Shown here one piece after another: positions 1 through 10,964 of a stretch of DNA of 64,000 nucleotides. Source of the stretch: Prinia subflava (Eukaryota > Chordata > Aves > Passeriformes > Cisticolidae). Below the pieces are notes generated by a model. That model searched no databases, was not told where the DNA came from, and saw only the letters and a list, made by a program, of their open reading frames with translations. The position numbers and the translations under genes were made by a program. Within the stretch, counting starts at the first letter, position 1. Each line of letters starts with the position of its first letter. The stretch is taken from positions 5,580,001-5,644,000 of the forward strand of contig NC_086259.1 of assembly GCF_021018805.1 (NCBI RefSeq), given 5' to 3'.

Positions 1-126
1 TGAGTTATTTTATGTGTGTTGTATTGATTCATTAAAGCATTAATTAATACACTCTGCACATACTAAAATACTAAATTGTACTGTTTTTCTTTAACAATGA
101 TGAAAATGAAAACTCTTAAAATGAAG

Positions 127-232
127 AATTCAAACATCATGAAGTTGCTGGAAGCAGCACCAAGCAGCATCACATCAGCAGAGGGAGAGAAGGAGAGTGA
201 GCAGCACGTTACTGTCAAGATAAGGAAAAAAG
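127..232 (+). CDS. ANKRD27: ANKRD27 exon encoding the VTVKIRKK segment
   Basis: In frame from 127 the exon reads NSNIMKLLEAAPSS, then EKESEQHVTVKIRKK, and ends with a split glycine-type codon before a good donor (aag|gtacct at 233). The human protein has the same NSxIMxLL and VTVKIRKK blocks with similar spacing, just after the second ankyrin cluster. The acceptor at 125-126 is an AG with a weak polypyrimidine tract, and its choice rests on where the homology begins. The 3' boundary is more secure than the 5' one. Confidence 0.78.
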
Positions 233-3200
233 GTACCTGAGATATTTCCACTGGTGTGAATAAAAAGGGATTTAGGAATTCATGGGTGACTATATCAAAT
301 ATTTTATGTAATTGCTTTACATATAATAATAGAACAGTCAATAATTTTGCATATTTATGATAGGTAACACCTAAACACCTAAAATTCTGTAACTAAATGC
401 AGCAGACTTTGTATTGTACTCATGACATTGCTTCAAACTTAGTTTTCATCTGCTTTGGGGTATATTTGTGAATTTTATCTACAAAAACATATAAAGGTAA
501 AAACACACCACATTTGAGATGATGTAATTAACCATGTAAGAGCTGGGCATTTCAGTGCAAACAGATTTAAATGACTGTTTGGTGTAATCTCTATTGCCCT
601 AAAACAGGTCAAGGAGTGACTCTTTATTGGTTACTCATGTTTTGGGACAGAAATGAGAGGTACAGAGGTGACTGTGAACCTTCCAGCACAGTTTCCAGGG
701 GACTTTGAGCAAGTGGCAGCAGGTGGTTCAGAAGTTTTTCAGGTGAATTTTCAAGTTTGCTACCCTGGGGATGTAAGAAAAGCTGTGCCCCCTGAGCTGG
801 ACAGCTCAGCAAAGGACCTGGACTGTAGAAAGAAAACAGGTTGGCTGCAAAGCAGGAATCAGGGAAGATGAGGAGCAGGAGTGCCCATTTCAGCATCCAT
901 GAGTTTTCAAAGTTACTCTTGCCTTCTTCCCTCAAAAAGATTGTGAACGTCTGGTTAATAGAAAACTACAATTAACCACAGCATGCCGACACCTAAAATT
1001 GAGAATAGTGCTTTCAAATATTATGAATAGTTCTTAAAGAGCAACAGAAGATATGAGTAAGTAATACTAATGAAGAGGTGGTTTAGCATGTGTGTGTTAA
1101 TTCAGGTTGATAAAAACTGGAATTCAGGGCCTCAAAGTGCAGAATTACAGTCTCTTCAGAAGCTTGGCCAATTGTACTAATCTGAGGAAGAATGTTTACT
1201 TCTGCAGTTTAAAAGTTATTAAAATTTCCAAAGATAAATCACCACTCTAATTCAAGTTAGCACTGTTACAGTTTTATGTTAAATTTAAAATCAGAACTGT
1301 GTTTTTTAAATTCTAAGTGTGACTGAGTTGTAATTTTAGCTGCCTGTTCTTCTAAAGCCTCAGTGCATCCTAAGCCCTGTGAGGAAGCTGATGATCCCAG
1401 AAGCAGACAACTTCAGCTGGTCCAGTCAATTAACAGATTTAACAAGTAAGCAGAGGAGCTTGCTCAGAGTGTGTTTGTGGGTTCTTATAAGCAAAGGAGA
1501 AGTGCAGGTGCCAGTGAAGCCCCAAAGTGGGTCAGGGGGGGTTACACATGACATGGTGGTGTGACAGGGGATGCTAATCCTGCAGGGCTGGCACGGGCAC
1601 ATCCCCAGGCAAATGTTCTGGGCATGACAAGCTCACTGGGGTGGTGAGGGAGGGCTTGAAAATGTATCCAAAACTGGGATTGCACCAACACTTGGTGTGC
1701 CATTGGTTAAGCATTTCAGAGCCAGACTGCTTAAAAATACTGCAGTGGTGCTCACTCATTGCTTGTGTTTTACTCATTATCTTTTTAAGCCTTAATGTAG
1801 ATTCCATAGTAAAATACAGGGAATACCAGTAGGCTGCAGTTCTAGGAAGATGTTGTCAGGGAGCTGCCTGTCTCTGGTCAGACAGTTCCACCTTGTGGAG
1901 CTTCTGAGAGAGCGGCTTTTATGAAAGGCTTATGTAAACACATTTAATTTCTTTGATTTCTTTAAATCTTCTTCAGAGAAAAACACTTACGGAGAACAAT
2001 GACAAGAGATAAAAGTGTCCCTAATTTTGACTATCACTTACTGCACCAGGTAAGTGGAAATACTTGCTCAGATTATTATATTACAGCAAATATGTTTACT
2101 CTGGGTACATGTAAAGGAAGTTTACTAGTGGTGGTCGTTGAATCATAAAAGTTCTGACCTGCTTGCCAAATTGCTCATTTCATCATTGTTCAAACTTCAG
2201 TGGTGCTTCTATGACACCTCTTAAACACTTCATTCTGACTTTTAAACCTCTTAAAGCCTCTTACTGCAGCCCTCATCTCTGTCTTGTTTTGTGTCCTGTC
2301 CAGCAAAACCTAGAACTGAAAAACTCTGCAGCTGCTTGGAGCTGTAGCTTGCTTTGGCAAGAGAAACGTTTTTCAGTAGATTGAAATCAGGGTTTGCTTT
2401 AAGTGTGCTTCTAAGAGGAGACTGTTTGCAAGTGCATGTTGCACTGCCAGCTGTGACACAAATGTGTGCAATAGATTCACCCCTGCTTGGGGTGCAGTGA
2501 CACCCACACCAACTGCTGGATGCTGCAGAGCTTGTGCTCCTTCTGCCTCCTTTACACTGGCTTTGACTCTCATTGCATCTTCTGCTGAGCCATTTCAGAA
2601 CACTGCATCAAGAGAAAATTGACCTGTCCAAAACAAAACAGTTTTTACCAGGTTAGTCCAGCAGCTGCTCATCATTAGACTCACACAGCCTTGGAAATGC
2701 AGACTCTGCTGCTCATGTCCTTCTGGAAAATGGGATATTCTTCCTTTTCCAACAGCCCTTAGAAGACTGAGTATTTGCCAAAAGCCTTGAGAACACTAAA
2801 TTAATTCTATAAAGCTGTAATATTTTATTAATTCTTTTTAAATGATAATACTCCTCTACTTAACTTGGGATTTAGATTTTATAACTGTGATCACTGAAGG
2901 CAGTATGTCATTTCAGTACACAGGGGTCAGAAAACTAATATGTGACCCTGATACAGAGCACTCCAGCCCTGTTCTGTGGTTGAGTTCATACAGCTGTGGC
3001 TGAACAAATTCATGAGTCCACACAGCTCTGAATTATTAGTGGATTTAAATGTACATAATCTCTGTTGGCAACCTTTTCAAGATTGTTGCCATTATTTCAG
3101 TAAAGAAGCTACTTTCTCCTTCAGTTCTTGTCTTTGAAGATCTGTCATTAGCATGCTTGGATTTTCTTTGTTTCTCCTGGTTATTTTAACATTTGCAGAG

Positions 3201-4027
3201 TGGCCAGTGATCCAGGACAGCCACCCACTCTGCACAGGAGAAACAGGAGCAGGTGTGGAAATGGGAGATCTGAATAGCTGGAGGGACCAAAAAGAGGCAC
3301 GGAGGGGGTGGGAGGATGGGTGTCTCTTCCCTGCCAGGTGATCTCTGGAGCAGGGAAAACTTTGCCTTCAGCAGTACCTGGGTGACCCTGTCTGTTACTG
3401 CTTCCTCTTTTCTGAACAGTAAAAGAAATGGCTGGTAATTTCAAGTGCATTGAGACTTGCATTACAAAAGGTATTTAGAAGAGTTTGTTTGGGATGATGT
3501 TGGAATAATGAGGTGAAAATATGTTTTGGAATGTCTGTTTTCAGGTCTGGTACTGATGTGTGTGTAGCTTGGGGCAGGTTGGCCTCTTCTTTTCTCATAT
3601 GTAGCCCGAATATAATTATTCTCTTAAAAAGTATGCTGTTTTAACTCTTGGCTGTGTTCTCAGTGTCACGAAATTCATGTGATAATAATGTTCAAGGAAC
3701 AATATATTAATTTTCCTTCTTACTGAAGAAAGTAGATGATGCTTTTCACGTCCCCTTTCTCTCTCCTCACAGATGGCCATTAAAAGCTTTGACAAAAGCC
3801 AATTAAAGTCTGTTGGAATGCTGGACCAGAGCGCAGCTCAGGGGACTGGCACGGGGTGCAGGGGTGAGTTTGTGGAAGGTGCTGGCACGGCAGCTCCCCT
3901 CAGGAGTAAACTGCTGCAGCGCAGACACACGGTCACTGTGCCGCTGCCAGAGGACGGCAGCGACAGCGGCGCAGCCCCGGGGCTGCCCCAGGCACGGCAC
4001 TGCCCCGGCCCAGGGTCTCCTCACTGA
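127..4027 (+). CDS. ANKRD27: ANKRD27 (VARP), 3'-terminal coding exons
   Basis: This is the C-terminal end of the VPS9-domain ankyrin repeat protein. In other vertebrates it is a RAB21 guanine-nucleotide exchange factor that binds VAMP7, RAB32/38 and the retromer subunit VPS29 on endosomes. Three coding exons are recognised: about 127-232, 1977-2049 and 3773-4027. They reproduce landmarks of the human C-terminal tail in the right order: NSxIMxLL followed by VTVKIRKK, then RDKSVPN (human RDRSVPN), then RRHTV near the end. All VPS9 and ankyrin domains lie left of the window. The tail between landmarks is strongly diverged. Exon phases do not join directly between the first two exons (exit phase 1, entry phase 2), so at least one exon between 233 and 1976 is unaccounted for. 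The gene is convergent with PDCD5. Confidence 0.88.
1977..2049 (+). CDS. ANKRD27: ANKRD27 exon encoding RDKSVPN
   Basis: A 73-nt exon lies between a pyrimidine-rich acceptor (ttcttcag, ending 1976) and a strong donor (cag|gtaagt, 2050). It reads EKHLRRTMTRDKSVPNFDYH. The RDKSVPN core aligns with RDRSVPN in the human tail, in the order expected after VTVKIRKK. The entry phase is 2 and the exit phase is 0, which fits the next exon. Confidence 0.85.
3773..4027 (+). CDS. ANKRD27: ANKRD27 terminal coding exon and stop
   Basis: The acceptor is ctctcctcacag, ending at 3772. The exon is read in phase 0 and runs for 84 codons to TGA at 4025-4027. Its only strong match to the human C-terminus is the LLQRRHTV block (human MLRRHTV). 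The rest is low-complexity and rich in Gly, Ala and Pro, with GC-rich codons, unlike the AT-richer exon before it. This is a plausible rapidly evolving disordered tail. The chance that the frame is wrong is low, because splice phase, homology block and stop all agree. Confidence 0.82.
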   Translation: MAIKSFDKSQLKSVGMLDQSAAQGTGTGCRGEFVEGAGTAAPLRSKLLQRRHTVTVPLPEDGSDSGAAPGLPQARHCPGPGSPH

Positions 4028-4259
4028 CAGGGACGGGAGCTGAGCCGGGCTGAGGAGGCTGGGGTGAATCTCAGTAGCCCCTCTGTGTCAGGTGGGGGTG
4101 ACATTCACACCCCGCTCAGAGCAGGCACGGGCTCTGCAGCACAGCGGGAATGTTCTGACTCCTCTGTCCATGCTGGAGGTGACCACACAGCCAGAGCATT
4201 CCTGACCTCACTAACGAGATGAAGACAGCAAAATTACTTTCCTATTCTATCCAGCACTT

Positions 4260-4388
4260 ATTAAAAAGTTCTATGTAACAGTAAACCAAATGAAACCCTG
4301 TATTGTATTCTTCAGCCACCCACTTCGTTTTAAAAGTTTTTGAATAATTTTTGCATTTTCAGTTTTTATCACTACATTCAGAATTAAA
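4260..4388 (+). terminator. Candidate ANKRD27 polyadenylation signals
   Basis: No canonical AATAAA was seen soon after the stop. Two ATTAAA variant hexamers occur at 4260-4265 and 4383-4388, followed by AT-rich sequence. Either could end the 3' UTR. This is inference from motif and position only. Confidence 0.35.
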
Positions 4389-4399
4389 TATATTTATAT

Positions 4400-6800
4400 A
4401 TATAAAAAGATATATTGGATAACAAGGTATTTATTGCCAGAGGTAATTGAAATGTCTCTATTTTTATTGTAATGTTACAAACCATGATAGCATCTATTTC
4501 TGTATATTTCAGTAGCTGGGCAAACAGTAGTCCATAACATCTGCATTATTAATGTGAAGGGATGTAATCCTTGCTGATCTCTCAGCAATGCTCCCCTGTA
4601 CTGGGGCTGCAAGATCAGGTCTTACAGAGGAGCCAAGATACTGGGGAAAAGCAGAGAGCCCCTGACAAACCTCAACTTTGGACCCTAATGAAAAAGCAGA
4701 AGCAAGCACAAGGTGCAAGGGCACACAAAATTAAGTTGCTTTTCCCTTCCTCTAAAGTGAGTAATGCAAAAATGCACAGGTATTCATGATTCTGAGCCTG
4801 GGCAACATCCACAGACAAACCTGCTTCAGAGCCTGCCCTGCAAAGGTGCAGTTCCCCTTGTGAAAGGTCCTGCTCACCTCAGTGAGCACTGGCTGCAGCA
4901 CTGGCTGCCCCCTTCCCAGGGGTGACCGCTGAAGAACTGAGAGCTCCCAGGGAACTGCCAGGTGGCTGCTTCGATTTGAACTTCATTTTCTACTGTTCGG
5001 TTATGGGAGGAGAAGGTGTAAATAGCACAAGCCAGGTTTTGCAGTGCAGTATTTTTTTATTCTTGGCTCATCACATCCAGCTTGCATTTTATTTCATAAA
5101 CTATTTGTGTAGATAATTCTCTTTCTTTTAACTGTGGTATTAGTATTCTACCTGGCAAAATACAAAGCTGGAAGAGTGGTGGGTTTTTCAGATAACTTTT
5201 TAATCTAAGAGGTAAAATGTCAAATGACATTTGGATTTGAGGGTAATGTGTTTATTTTTCTAATAATTTATGAGTTCATCTGATTTTCTGATGTGCCTTG
5301 GATTTGTGCCAAATGATGGAAAGAAAAAACTAAGTAAAAGAACTCTTGAAAATGCTGTTTTCTTTGAGTGCTTTTGTCCAAGCAGGGAGTCTATTACAGG
5401 TTTCCTTGCTTGGTGTTGTAGGCATTTGAAGATTTTACCTTTTGTTTACTCTTGGACTTCTCTTCCTCCTCTATTTACAGGTAACTTTATTAGGTTGTTC
5501 CTAGATTTATGCACAGAGGTGTACAAAATAGAACTGTTAGTGAAACTAAGCATTTTCACATAAACTCCTTTTCTAGCTCTACATTCACATGAAGAAAAAA
5601 GGGATGTTCAGCTATTACAAGTCAAAAGACACAAAAGGAAAGGTAAAACAGGTTTTTCCTTTGTGATGCTATAAAGGTGACCCAGAGTAAGCCATTGGTC
5701 CTTATCTGCAGGAAGAATAATCCAGATATTTAAGATCAATTTGACTATTATAGATCTGATTTCCAAACTACAGAGTGAGAATTTTGTTTGTGTTTTAATT
5801 GTAGCATGCATTTAACTAAACTATTCTTCAGATTTCCCAGCTATATAGATAAGAAAAATCAGTTCACCATACTTTGGCTTCAAATTCAGGGAGGTTGATT
5901 AGTCTGAAGAAATTTGGTGCACAGTATCACTTAAGCTAAGGCATCCTAATTACACACACAGAGAAGCCAAATGCACAGTCTAAACCAAATGAAACAAAAT
6001 GAACATATTTTTCATATTTTTAACTACATTCAGACAAGATGAAAAACACACCCACTAGTGCTCACTTGAAACAAGTTTATTCTGTTCCAAAAAACACTGC
6101 AGTTGGAATTGTACACAATTAAATTATGTGAGATACGGGGGCTGTGGTGGGAGAGTTTATGAGCACATTACAGTATTTATCTTACTGATTTCCATAACCA
6201 TATTCTTGAATAAAGGTACAGCACAAGTTCAGTTTTACTTTAAGCATGCAGGAGTTGCAGAGGGTAGGAAAATGGTTTTTTCTTTTTTTTTCAGGTAAGA
6301 AACACTCCAGCCATTTGATAAAAGTGGAGGTAGTTGTAAGAATACATGATACCAAGTGTCTGAACAGTGCTGTGTGTGACACAGTTGACTTGCTGTGTTT
6401 GAGGGCCCAGGAGCTCACAGGGGAACGGTTCAGCTGTTTACATTTCTTTACACAGACAGGAATCCCCTGATCCAAACACTGTGTGGATACCTTCATTTAA
6501 ATTCCAGTAAGGACTGGAGAGCCGGTGGCTGCTGGACTGGCATCCTGCAGGGACTCAGGGAATCTCCTTTCTAACACTCTGTGACAGAGCCTGCTCACAC
6601 TTCAAACTCTGAGTGGCTGTTCCCTGTTTCTCACTTGGCTCCTGTGTTTGCTATCTCCAATAACAGCAAGTTAAGTGTGTGCAGTGGCTGAAAGCAGAGC
6701 TTACAGTGAGGAAGGGGCAACAAAACATTCATGCCAACGAAGCCACAGGGAACCCCACACTGCTCAGGCCTCTTATACTACAAAACTTTTAAGTTATAAA
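4400..6800. other. Intergenic region between convergent ANKRD27 and PDCD5
   Basis: Short open frames on both strands show no recognisable protein signature. There is an AT-rich stretch near 4381-4415. I see no RNA gene or mobile element here. Parts may belong to the 3' UTRs of the two flanking genes. Confidence 0.6.
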
Positions 6801-6815
6801 ATCCCCCTTCTCAGA

Positions 6816-6834
6816 TTTATTTTACAAGTTTATT
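6816..6834 (-). terminator. PDCD5 polyadenylation signals
   Basis: On the minus strand, AATAAA occurs at 6834-6829 and again at 6821-6816. That is about 120-135 nt past the PDCD5 stop and fits the short 3' UTR usual for this gene. Assignment is by motif and distance. Confidence 0.6.
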
Positions 6835-6950
6835 TGTTGGCCTTTTATAATAATAAAAAAAAAGTCAAGAAGCGTAAACATTTTCAGGTCTTGCTTTCTG
6901 CCTGCTAACAGCATTTTTCCAGGCTCTTGTTTGGCAGCCTTACAGTAGTA

Positions 6951-6998
6951 TTAATAATCATCCTCTTCATCAGAATCCAATACTTTCCTTCTGTTGAA
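6951..6998 (-). CDS. PDCD5: PDCD5 exon 6 and stop
   Basis: Fifteen codons and TAA. The exon gives the basic-then-acidic tail [15 protein letters not shown], and the acceptor is ccattgcag. Confidence 0.96.
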   Translation of the reverse strand, partial: FNRRKVLDSDEEDDY

Positions 6999-9900
6999 CT
7001 GCAATGGAATACAGAAAGTGAACACTGAAGGGCCATGGTCACTCCAGGCTGGCACAAGCCCTTCCCAGTCCGTGCAGGGAGGGCAGAGCCTGGGCAGAAC
7101 GGGCACCCCTGGCACAGGACAGAGCTGTCCCACGCTGGCCCCGGGAGTGCAGAGGTGCAGGACTGCTCTGACAGAGCTCCAGCAGGGCAGGGGAGGAGCT
7201 GCAGACACAGAGCTCCACCCTGACCTGCTCCCACACGTGCCATTCTACTGCTCTGCTTTACACTACATTACACTGAGGAAAGGAAACTCACCTTCACTGT
7301 TGTTTTCTTTTCTGTTTGCTGACTCACTTTTTCAAGTATTTCTATCAAACCTTGTTCTGATACCTGGGAAAATCAAACAAAATGTGGATAAACACACTCT
7401 GAGAGATGCTTAGTACCAAACAACTGAATCACAATTTCCTTTCTTACAAAAGGTTTTTGATGGAATTATATAATAGCCTTTAGGAGCTATTTACAGTTAA
7501 TTTAACTTACATCTATTATAAACGTCTTTCTTTTAGAGTGAGTTTGCTTTAAAAATAAATATATGTGAGAAAGAATTAGGAAATCTACTCACCTTTCCAG
7601 CTAGCTGTCCAAATCTTGCCATCTGTATAAGATAATTCTCTACTGCTTTTGCTTTGTCTGGTTTCACAAGTGCTAAATTGCTTACTGCAACAAAAACAGA
7701 CTCTGTTCATTTGGGATGAAAACATTCTCCAATACCTTCACTAGTAACAAAAAAGTGAGAAATGTCCCTAGGAAACAATCTTCCTCTTGCCAGGGTGGTG
7801 AAATAATTGAAAAAGGCATTTTCATTTATGCCAGGTACAAGACAATTATATTTCTTACTTTTAAATATTTGCTCCTGATTAAACAACCTTGACTCTCAGT
7901 ATAATTCCTTCTACTAATTCAAATAAACCCCAAAATATTAACATAATTCAGATACCCATTAGCCTCTCCCTTTTAATCACTGATACTGCCAACTGAAAAG
8001 TTGCAACAACAGTATTTTTCTAGTCAGGCCTCTGTACAACACACACATTGAGGAGTCACTTAGATGAGTATTTTTTATTAGAAAGTTACTTGGATACTCA
8101 CATCTTGCACGAGCTGCTTGATCAAGAACTTGAGCTAAAATAGTATTTCTTATCTCTGCTTCCCTGTAAGGAAAAGTGAACCACACATAAGAAGTGGGAT
8201 TTCAAACACCTAAAATAACATGCACAGAACAGCAAACTACAGAAGACTTTGGTTCATGGAAGTGGCTTCTTGAGGTCACTTCAAACCTTACATTTACATG
8301 CTTTTACAGCATTTCCTGTCCTGGGCACTCTCTGGATGCTGAAGTTCCACAGCTGGCAACATCTTCCAAGAAATCAAGGTGGAGTTTCATACTTACACCT
8401 TCTCACTGCTCATGATTACATTTCAAGGGACAAAAGCTGTGCTACCCTTCAGATCCTGCATTTATCCATGTGGAATTCACCCCAAGGCAGTGCATGGCAC
8501 AGCAGGCACAAGGAATTGTCCATGAATCTCCAAAAGTAAACCAAAGCTCATTTAGGGATTTAGAACTTTTCACTAAGTCTTTATGTATCTACAGTATTTG
8601 ATACAAGTATCTGCAAAACTGGACTTTAGTTTGGGAAACTTTAGTTAATACAAACTTGGACTGTGCAAAGTCAGATCTTCAAACACTTGTTTACAATTGT
8701 CCCCTTAGCACAAATACTAAACACTGAGCTTTGACAAAAACAATTTTGCCTCAGATCTTTAACTGGAATAGATATCCCAGAAAAATCAAATCAACTGGGA
8801 AAGGCTCTTCCCACTGCAATAACAGCCAAAGCCAACCCAAACTCACCACTGACAAAAAGCACAGTTTGGGAGGAGTGCTGCCAGCTTTCAAGACTTGGAT
8901 CATGAACTCCTACCGACCCTGAGGAGCCAAGGATTCTGCCTCCCAGAAGCAGGAGCCAGTGGGAGGATGGTGCTGACCCAGAGCACCCTCCTGTATCACT
9001 GCAGCTCAGCAGGTTACTGAACTCACACAAGTCCCAATGAAAATGAGCTGCTGCTGCTTTCTCACCACGCCCTCCCACCCCAGCGGGGTTCAGCCAGTAC
9101 GGTCATGGCACGGGAGCCACACCTGCATCAAATCTTTGATCCATTTCAATCCCTTTGTTGGTGGTTTTCCCAGCAACAAAACAAATGGGGCAGCATTCCA
9201 AAGAAATTAAATACTAAAAAATAATTAAAAAAAGAAGAGTAAATGGTTAAAAATTATTAGATGCAAGACCAAAATTCAGTAGTCTCATTTATACCTCTGT
9301 TTGGCTTCCTGTTGTGACGGGTCAGCAGAAGGATCCTGCAGGAGGAGAGCAGAGCAAATATCACAATGTGGAATCATTGCACACAGGACAGAAAGTTAAA
9401 CCATTCCAGCAGCGTCGATGGCAGATAAACCTGCCTGCCAAAGCCGCCTGCCACGGGCGAGAGCCTGGAAATGGGAATGTGCTGCCCCAGCAAATCAGTG
9501 TGCCACCCTCTGCTTTCCTCACTGCAGCCGTGCCAGCATGGGCTGAGTGCTGCTCCTGGGTATCCACAGACTCCTGGGGCTCGGGGCAGGAACAGGCCTA
9601 GCTCTAGGATAAAGACTTCCCCAAAGCCCAGAAAACTGACAGAAGCATTGCAAATCCATTAGAGTGAGTTAGGGGTGAGTAAAATCAAATGTAACACATT
9701 CTCAGCAGGGCAGCTGAAATCACAGGATCACAGAATATTCTGAGCTGGAAGGAACACACAAAGATCATCAAGTCTAACTCCTGGAACCCATGAGAAGTTA
9801 ATGAGGGGGGTTCTGCAAGAGTTGGTTCCTACACTAAACACTAATACATACAGAAAACAAAAGGGGGCAAACTTCCAAGTCACTGGTGACTATTCAGAAC

Positions 9901-10964
9901 CAAGTGACAAAAAAAGGAAAAAACTGAACTTTATATGGAATCAACACCTCAGATTTTACAGGTAGCATTTACAAGTGTGCAAGCAGGATGGAAAACCACA
10001 CAGACAGGAAATGGGGCTGGGTGGAGGGAAGATCCTTCACAGCAACAAGGAAATTGCCACTTTATATAAATCCATATATGGATTGTGTCAGAGGATGGTG
10101 TCCAACTCCTCTCAGTGGTGCCCAGCACAGGACAAGGAGCAATGGCCATAAATAAAAACACAAGTTTCACCTCAAGATGAGGAAGAACTTCTTTCTGTGG
10201 AGGGTGGCAGAGCACTGGAGCAGCTGTCCAGGGAGGGCGTGGAGTCTCATCTCTGGAGACACTCCAAACCCACCTGGACATGTTCCTGTGTCACCTGCCC
10301 CAGGTGACTGCCCTGGTGAGAGGTTGGATTGGATGATTTCCAGAAGTTCCTTCCAGCCCTAACAATTCTGTGATTCTGTGATTCAGCTCTGACAACTGAG
10401 ATGGCTGCAAAGGCTAGGAAGGTAATCCATGGAATAGTGGTCGGGGGCGGGAACGCTCGTGTGCCGGAGCTCCCAGGGCAGGAGCGGAGGGAGGTGGCGG
10501 AGGGGGCCGGGCTGCGCTCGGTGCCCTTTCCAGCCAAAGCTCCGGGCACGGCCGGGCCTCTTCCCGCTTCCCCCCTGCCTCGGTCACGCTGATGCCTCCC
10601 CTCTTCCCCTCCAGGCCCCGAGAGGCGCCCAAAGCGCTTCGGGCGGAGGGTCGGGCGCTGCCTCTCCCTGTGCCCGGCCCTGATCCCCCCGTGCCCTCAC
10701 CCCGTGCTCGGCCCTGATCCCCCGTGCTCGGCCCTGATCCGCCGTTCCCTCACCCCGTGCCCGGCCCTCATCCCCCGTTCCCTCACCCCGTGCTCGGCCC
10801 TGATCCCCCCGTTCCCTCACCCCTGATCCCCCGTTCCCTCACCCCGTGCTCGGCCCTGATCCCCCCGTTCCCTCACCCCTGATCCCCCGTTCCCTCACCC
10901 CGTGCTCGGCCCTGATCTCCCCCAGCCGCCGCTGCCGCAGCGCCTCCAGCTCCTCGTCCGCCAT
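6951..10964 (-). CDS. PDCD5: PDCD5, programmed cell death 5, complete coding region
   Basis: Six exons on the minus strand join without a frame break: 10964-10899, 9335-9295, 8163-8102, 7684-7593, 7363-7292 and 6998-6951. They encode 126 residues (human 125). The protein starts [13 protein letters not shown], carries the [12 protein letters not shown] core and the NYLIQMAR helix, and ends with the acidic [15 protein letters not shown] tail. The family is a small helical-bundle protein that moves from cytoplasm to nucleus in apoptosis and binds the CCT/TRiC chaperonin; that is family knowledge. The start codon has a strong Kozak context (cagccATGG). Intron 1 contains a CR1 fragment and a minisatellite derived from the exon 1 donor region. 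The promoter is CpG-rich with paired CCAAT boxes. Confidence 0.97.
7292..7363 (-). CDS. PDCD5: PDCD5 exon 5
   Basis: A 72-nt exon, phase 0 at both ends, encoding [20 protein letters not shown] plus TTVK. The family helix GLIEIL is intact. One human lysine in ILKKV is glutamate here. Confidence 0.96.
7593..7684 (-). CDS. PDCD5: PDCD5 exon 4
   Basis: A 92-nt exon encoding [17 protein letters not shown] and then [13 protein letters not shown], ending at donor aag|gtgagt. The leucine before SNL is split across the preceding intron (T|TA). Confidence 0.96.
8102..8163 (-). CDS. PDCD5: PDCD5 exon 3
   Basis: A 62-nt exon encoding [20 protein letters not shown], one of the most conserved helices of the family. 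Acceptor cttacag and donor t|gtgagt are both good matches. Confidence 0.96.
9295..9335 (-). CDS. PDCD5: PDCD5 exon 2
   Basis: A 41-nt exon with acceptor cctgcag and donor ag|gtataa. It encodes [13 protein letters not shown] and two bases of an arginine codon, matching the human DPGDAAQQEAKH segment. Confidence 0.93.
9718..9790 (-). mobile_element. CR1 LINE fragment, 3' end
   Basis: The plus strand reads atcacagaatattctgagc, then tggaaggaac and aagatcatcaagtctaac. This is the reverse complement of the conserved CR1 3' terminus. It lies in PDCD5 intron 1. Confidence 0.8.
10060..10384 (+). mobile_element. CR1 LINE fragment with intact 3' octamer repeat
   Basis: The sequence follows the CR1 3' region: a gtggtgcccagcacaggac block, aggaagaacttctttctg, an ggtggcagagcactggagcag block, and ccttccagccctaacaa. 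It ends in tandem attctgtg repeats, the hallmark CR1 terminus. It is inserted in PDCD5 intron 1, antisense to the gene. Confidence 0.9.
10690..10898 (-). repeat. Minisatellite copying the PDCD5 exon 1 / donor junction
   Basis: On the minus strand the motif gccgagcacggg|gtgaggg, which is the true end of exon 1 plus its 5' splice site at 10899/10898, recurs downstream with small changes. GTGAGGG occurs at 10892-10898 (authentic), 10870-10876, 10836-10842, 10814-10820, 10780-10786, 10747-10753 and 10694-10700. Four of the six extra copies also carry the exon-like sequence in front of the GT. Basic repeats are about 33-56 bp and nested. The array sits immediately inside intron 1. Confidence 0.9.
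10899..10964 (-). CDS. PDCD5: PDCD5 exon 1 (coding part)
   Basis: Twenty-two codons run from ATG to the glycine of the AEHG block, ending in phase 0 at the donor ggg|gtgagg (10898 downwards). Its last ~20 nt plus donor are repeated several times in the following intron. Confidence 0.95.

Noticed and set aside
1105..1180. KNWNS-like peptide after an attcag acceptor
   Set aside because: It resembles the human KKWNSK only over a few residues, the following sequence does not match and a stop follows soon.
1838..1920. Possible missing ANKRD27 exon reading SRKMLSGSCLSLVRQFHLV
   Set aside because: It shares K and RQF spacing with the human segment before the SVPN exon, but the acceptor phase does not fit, there is no donor before an in-frame stop, and similarity rests on a few residues.
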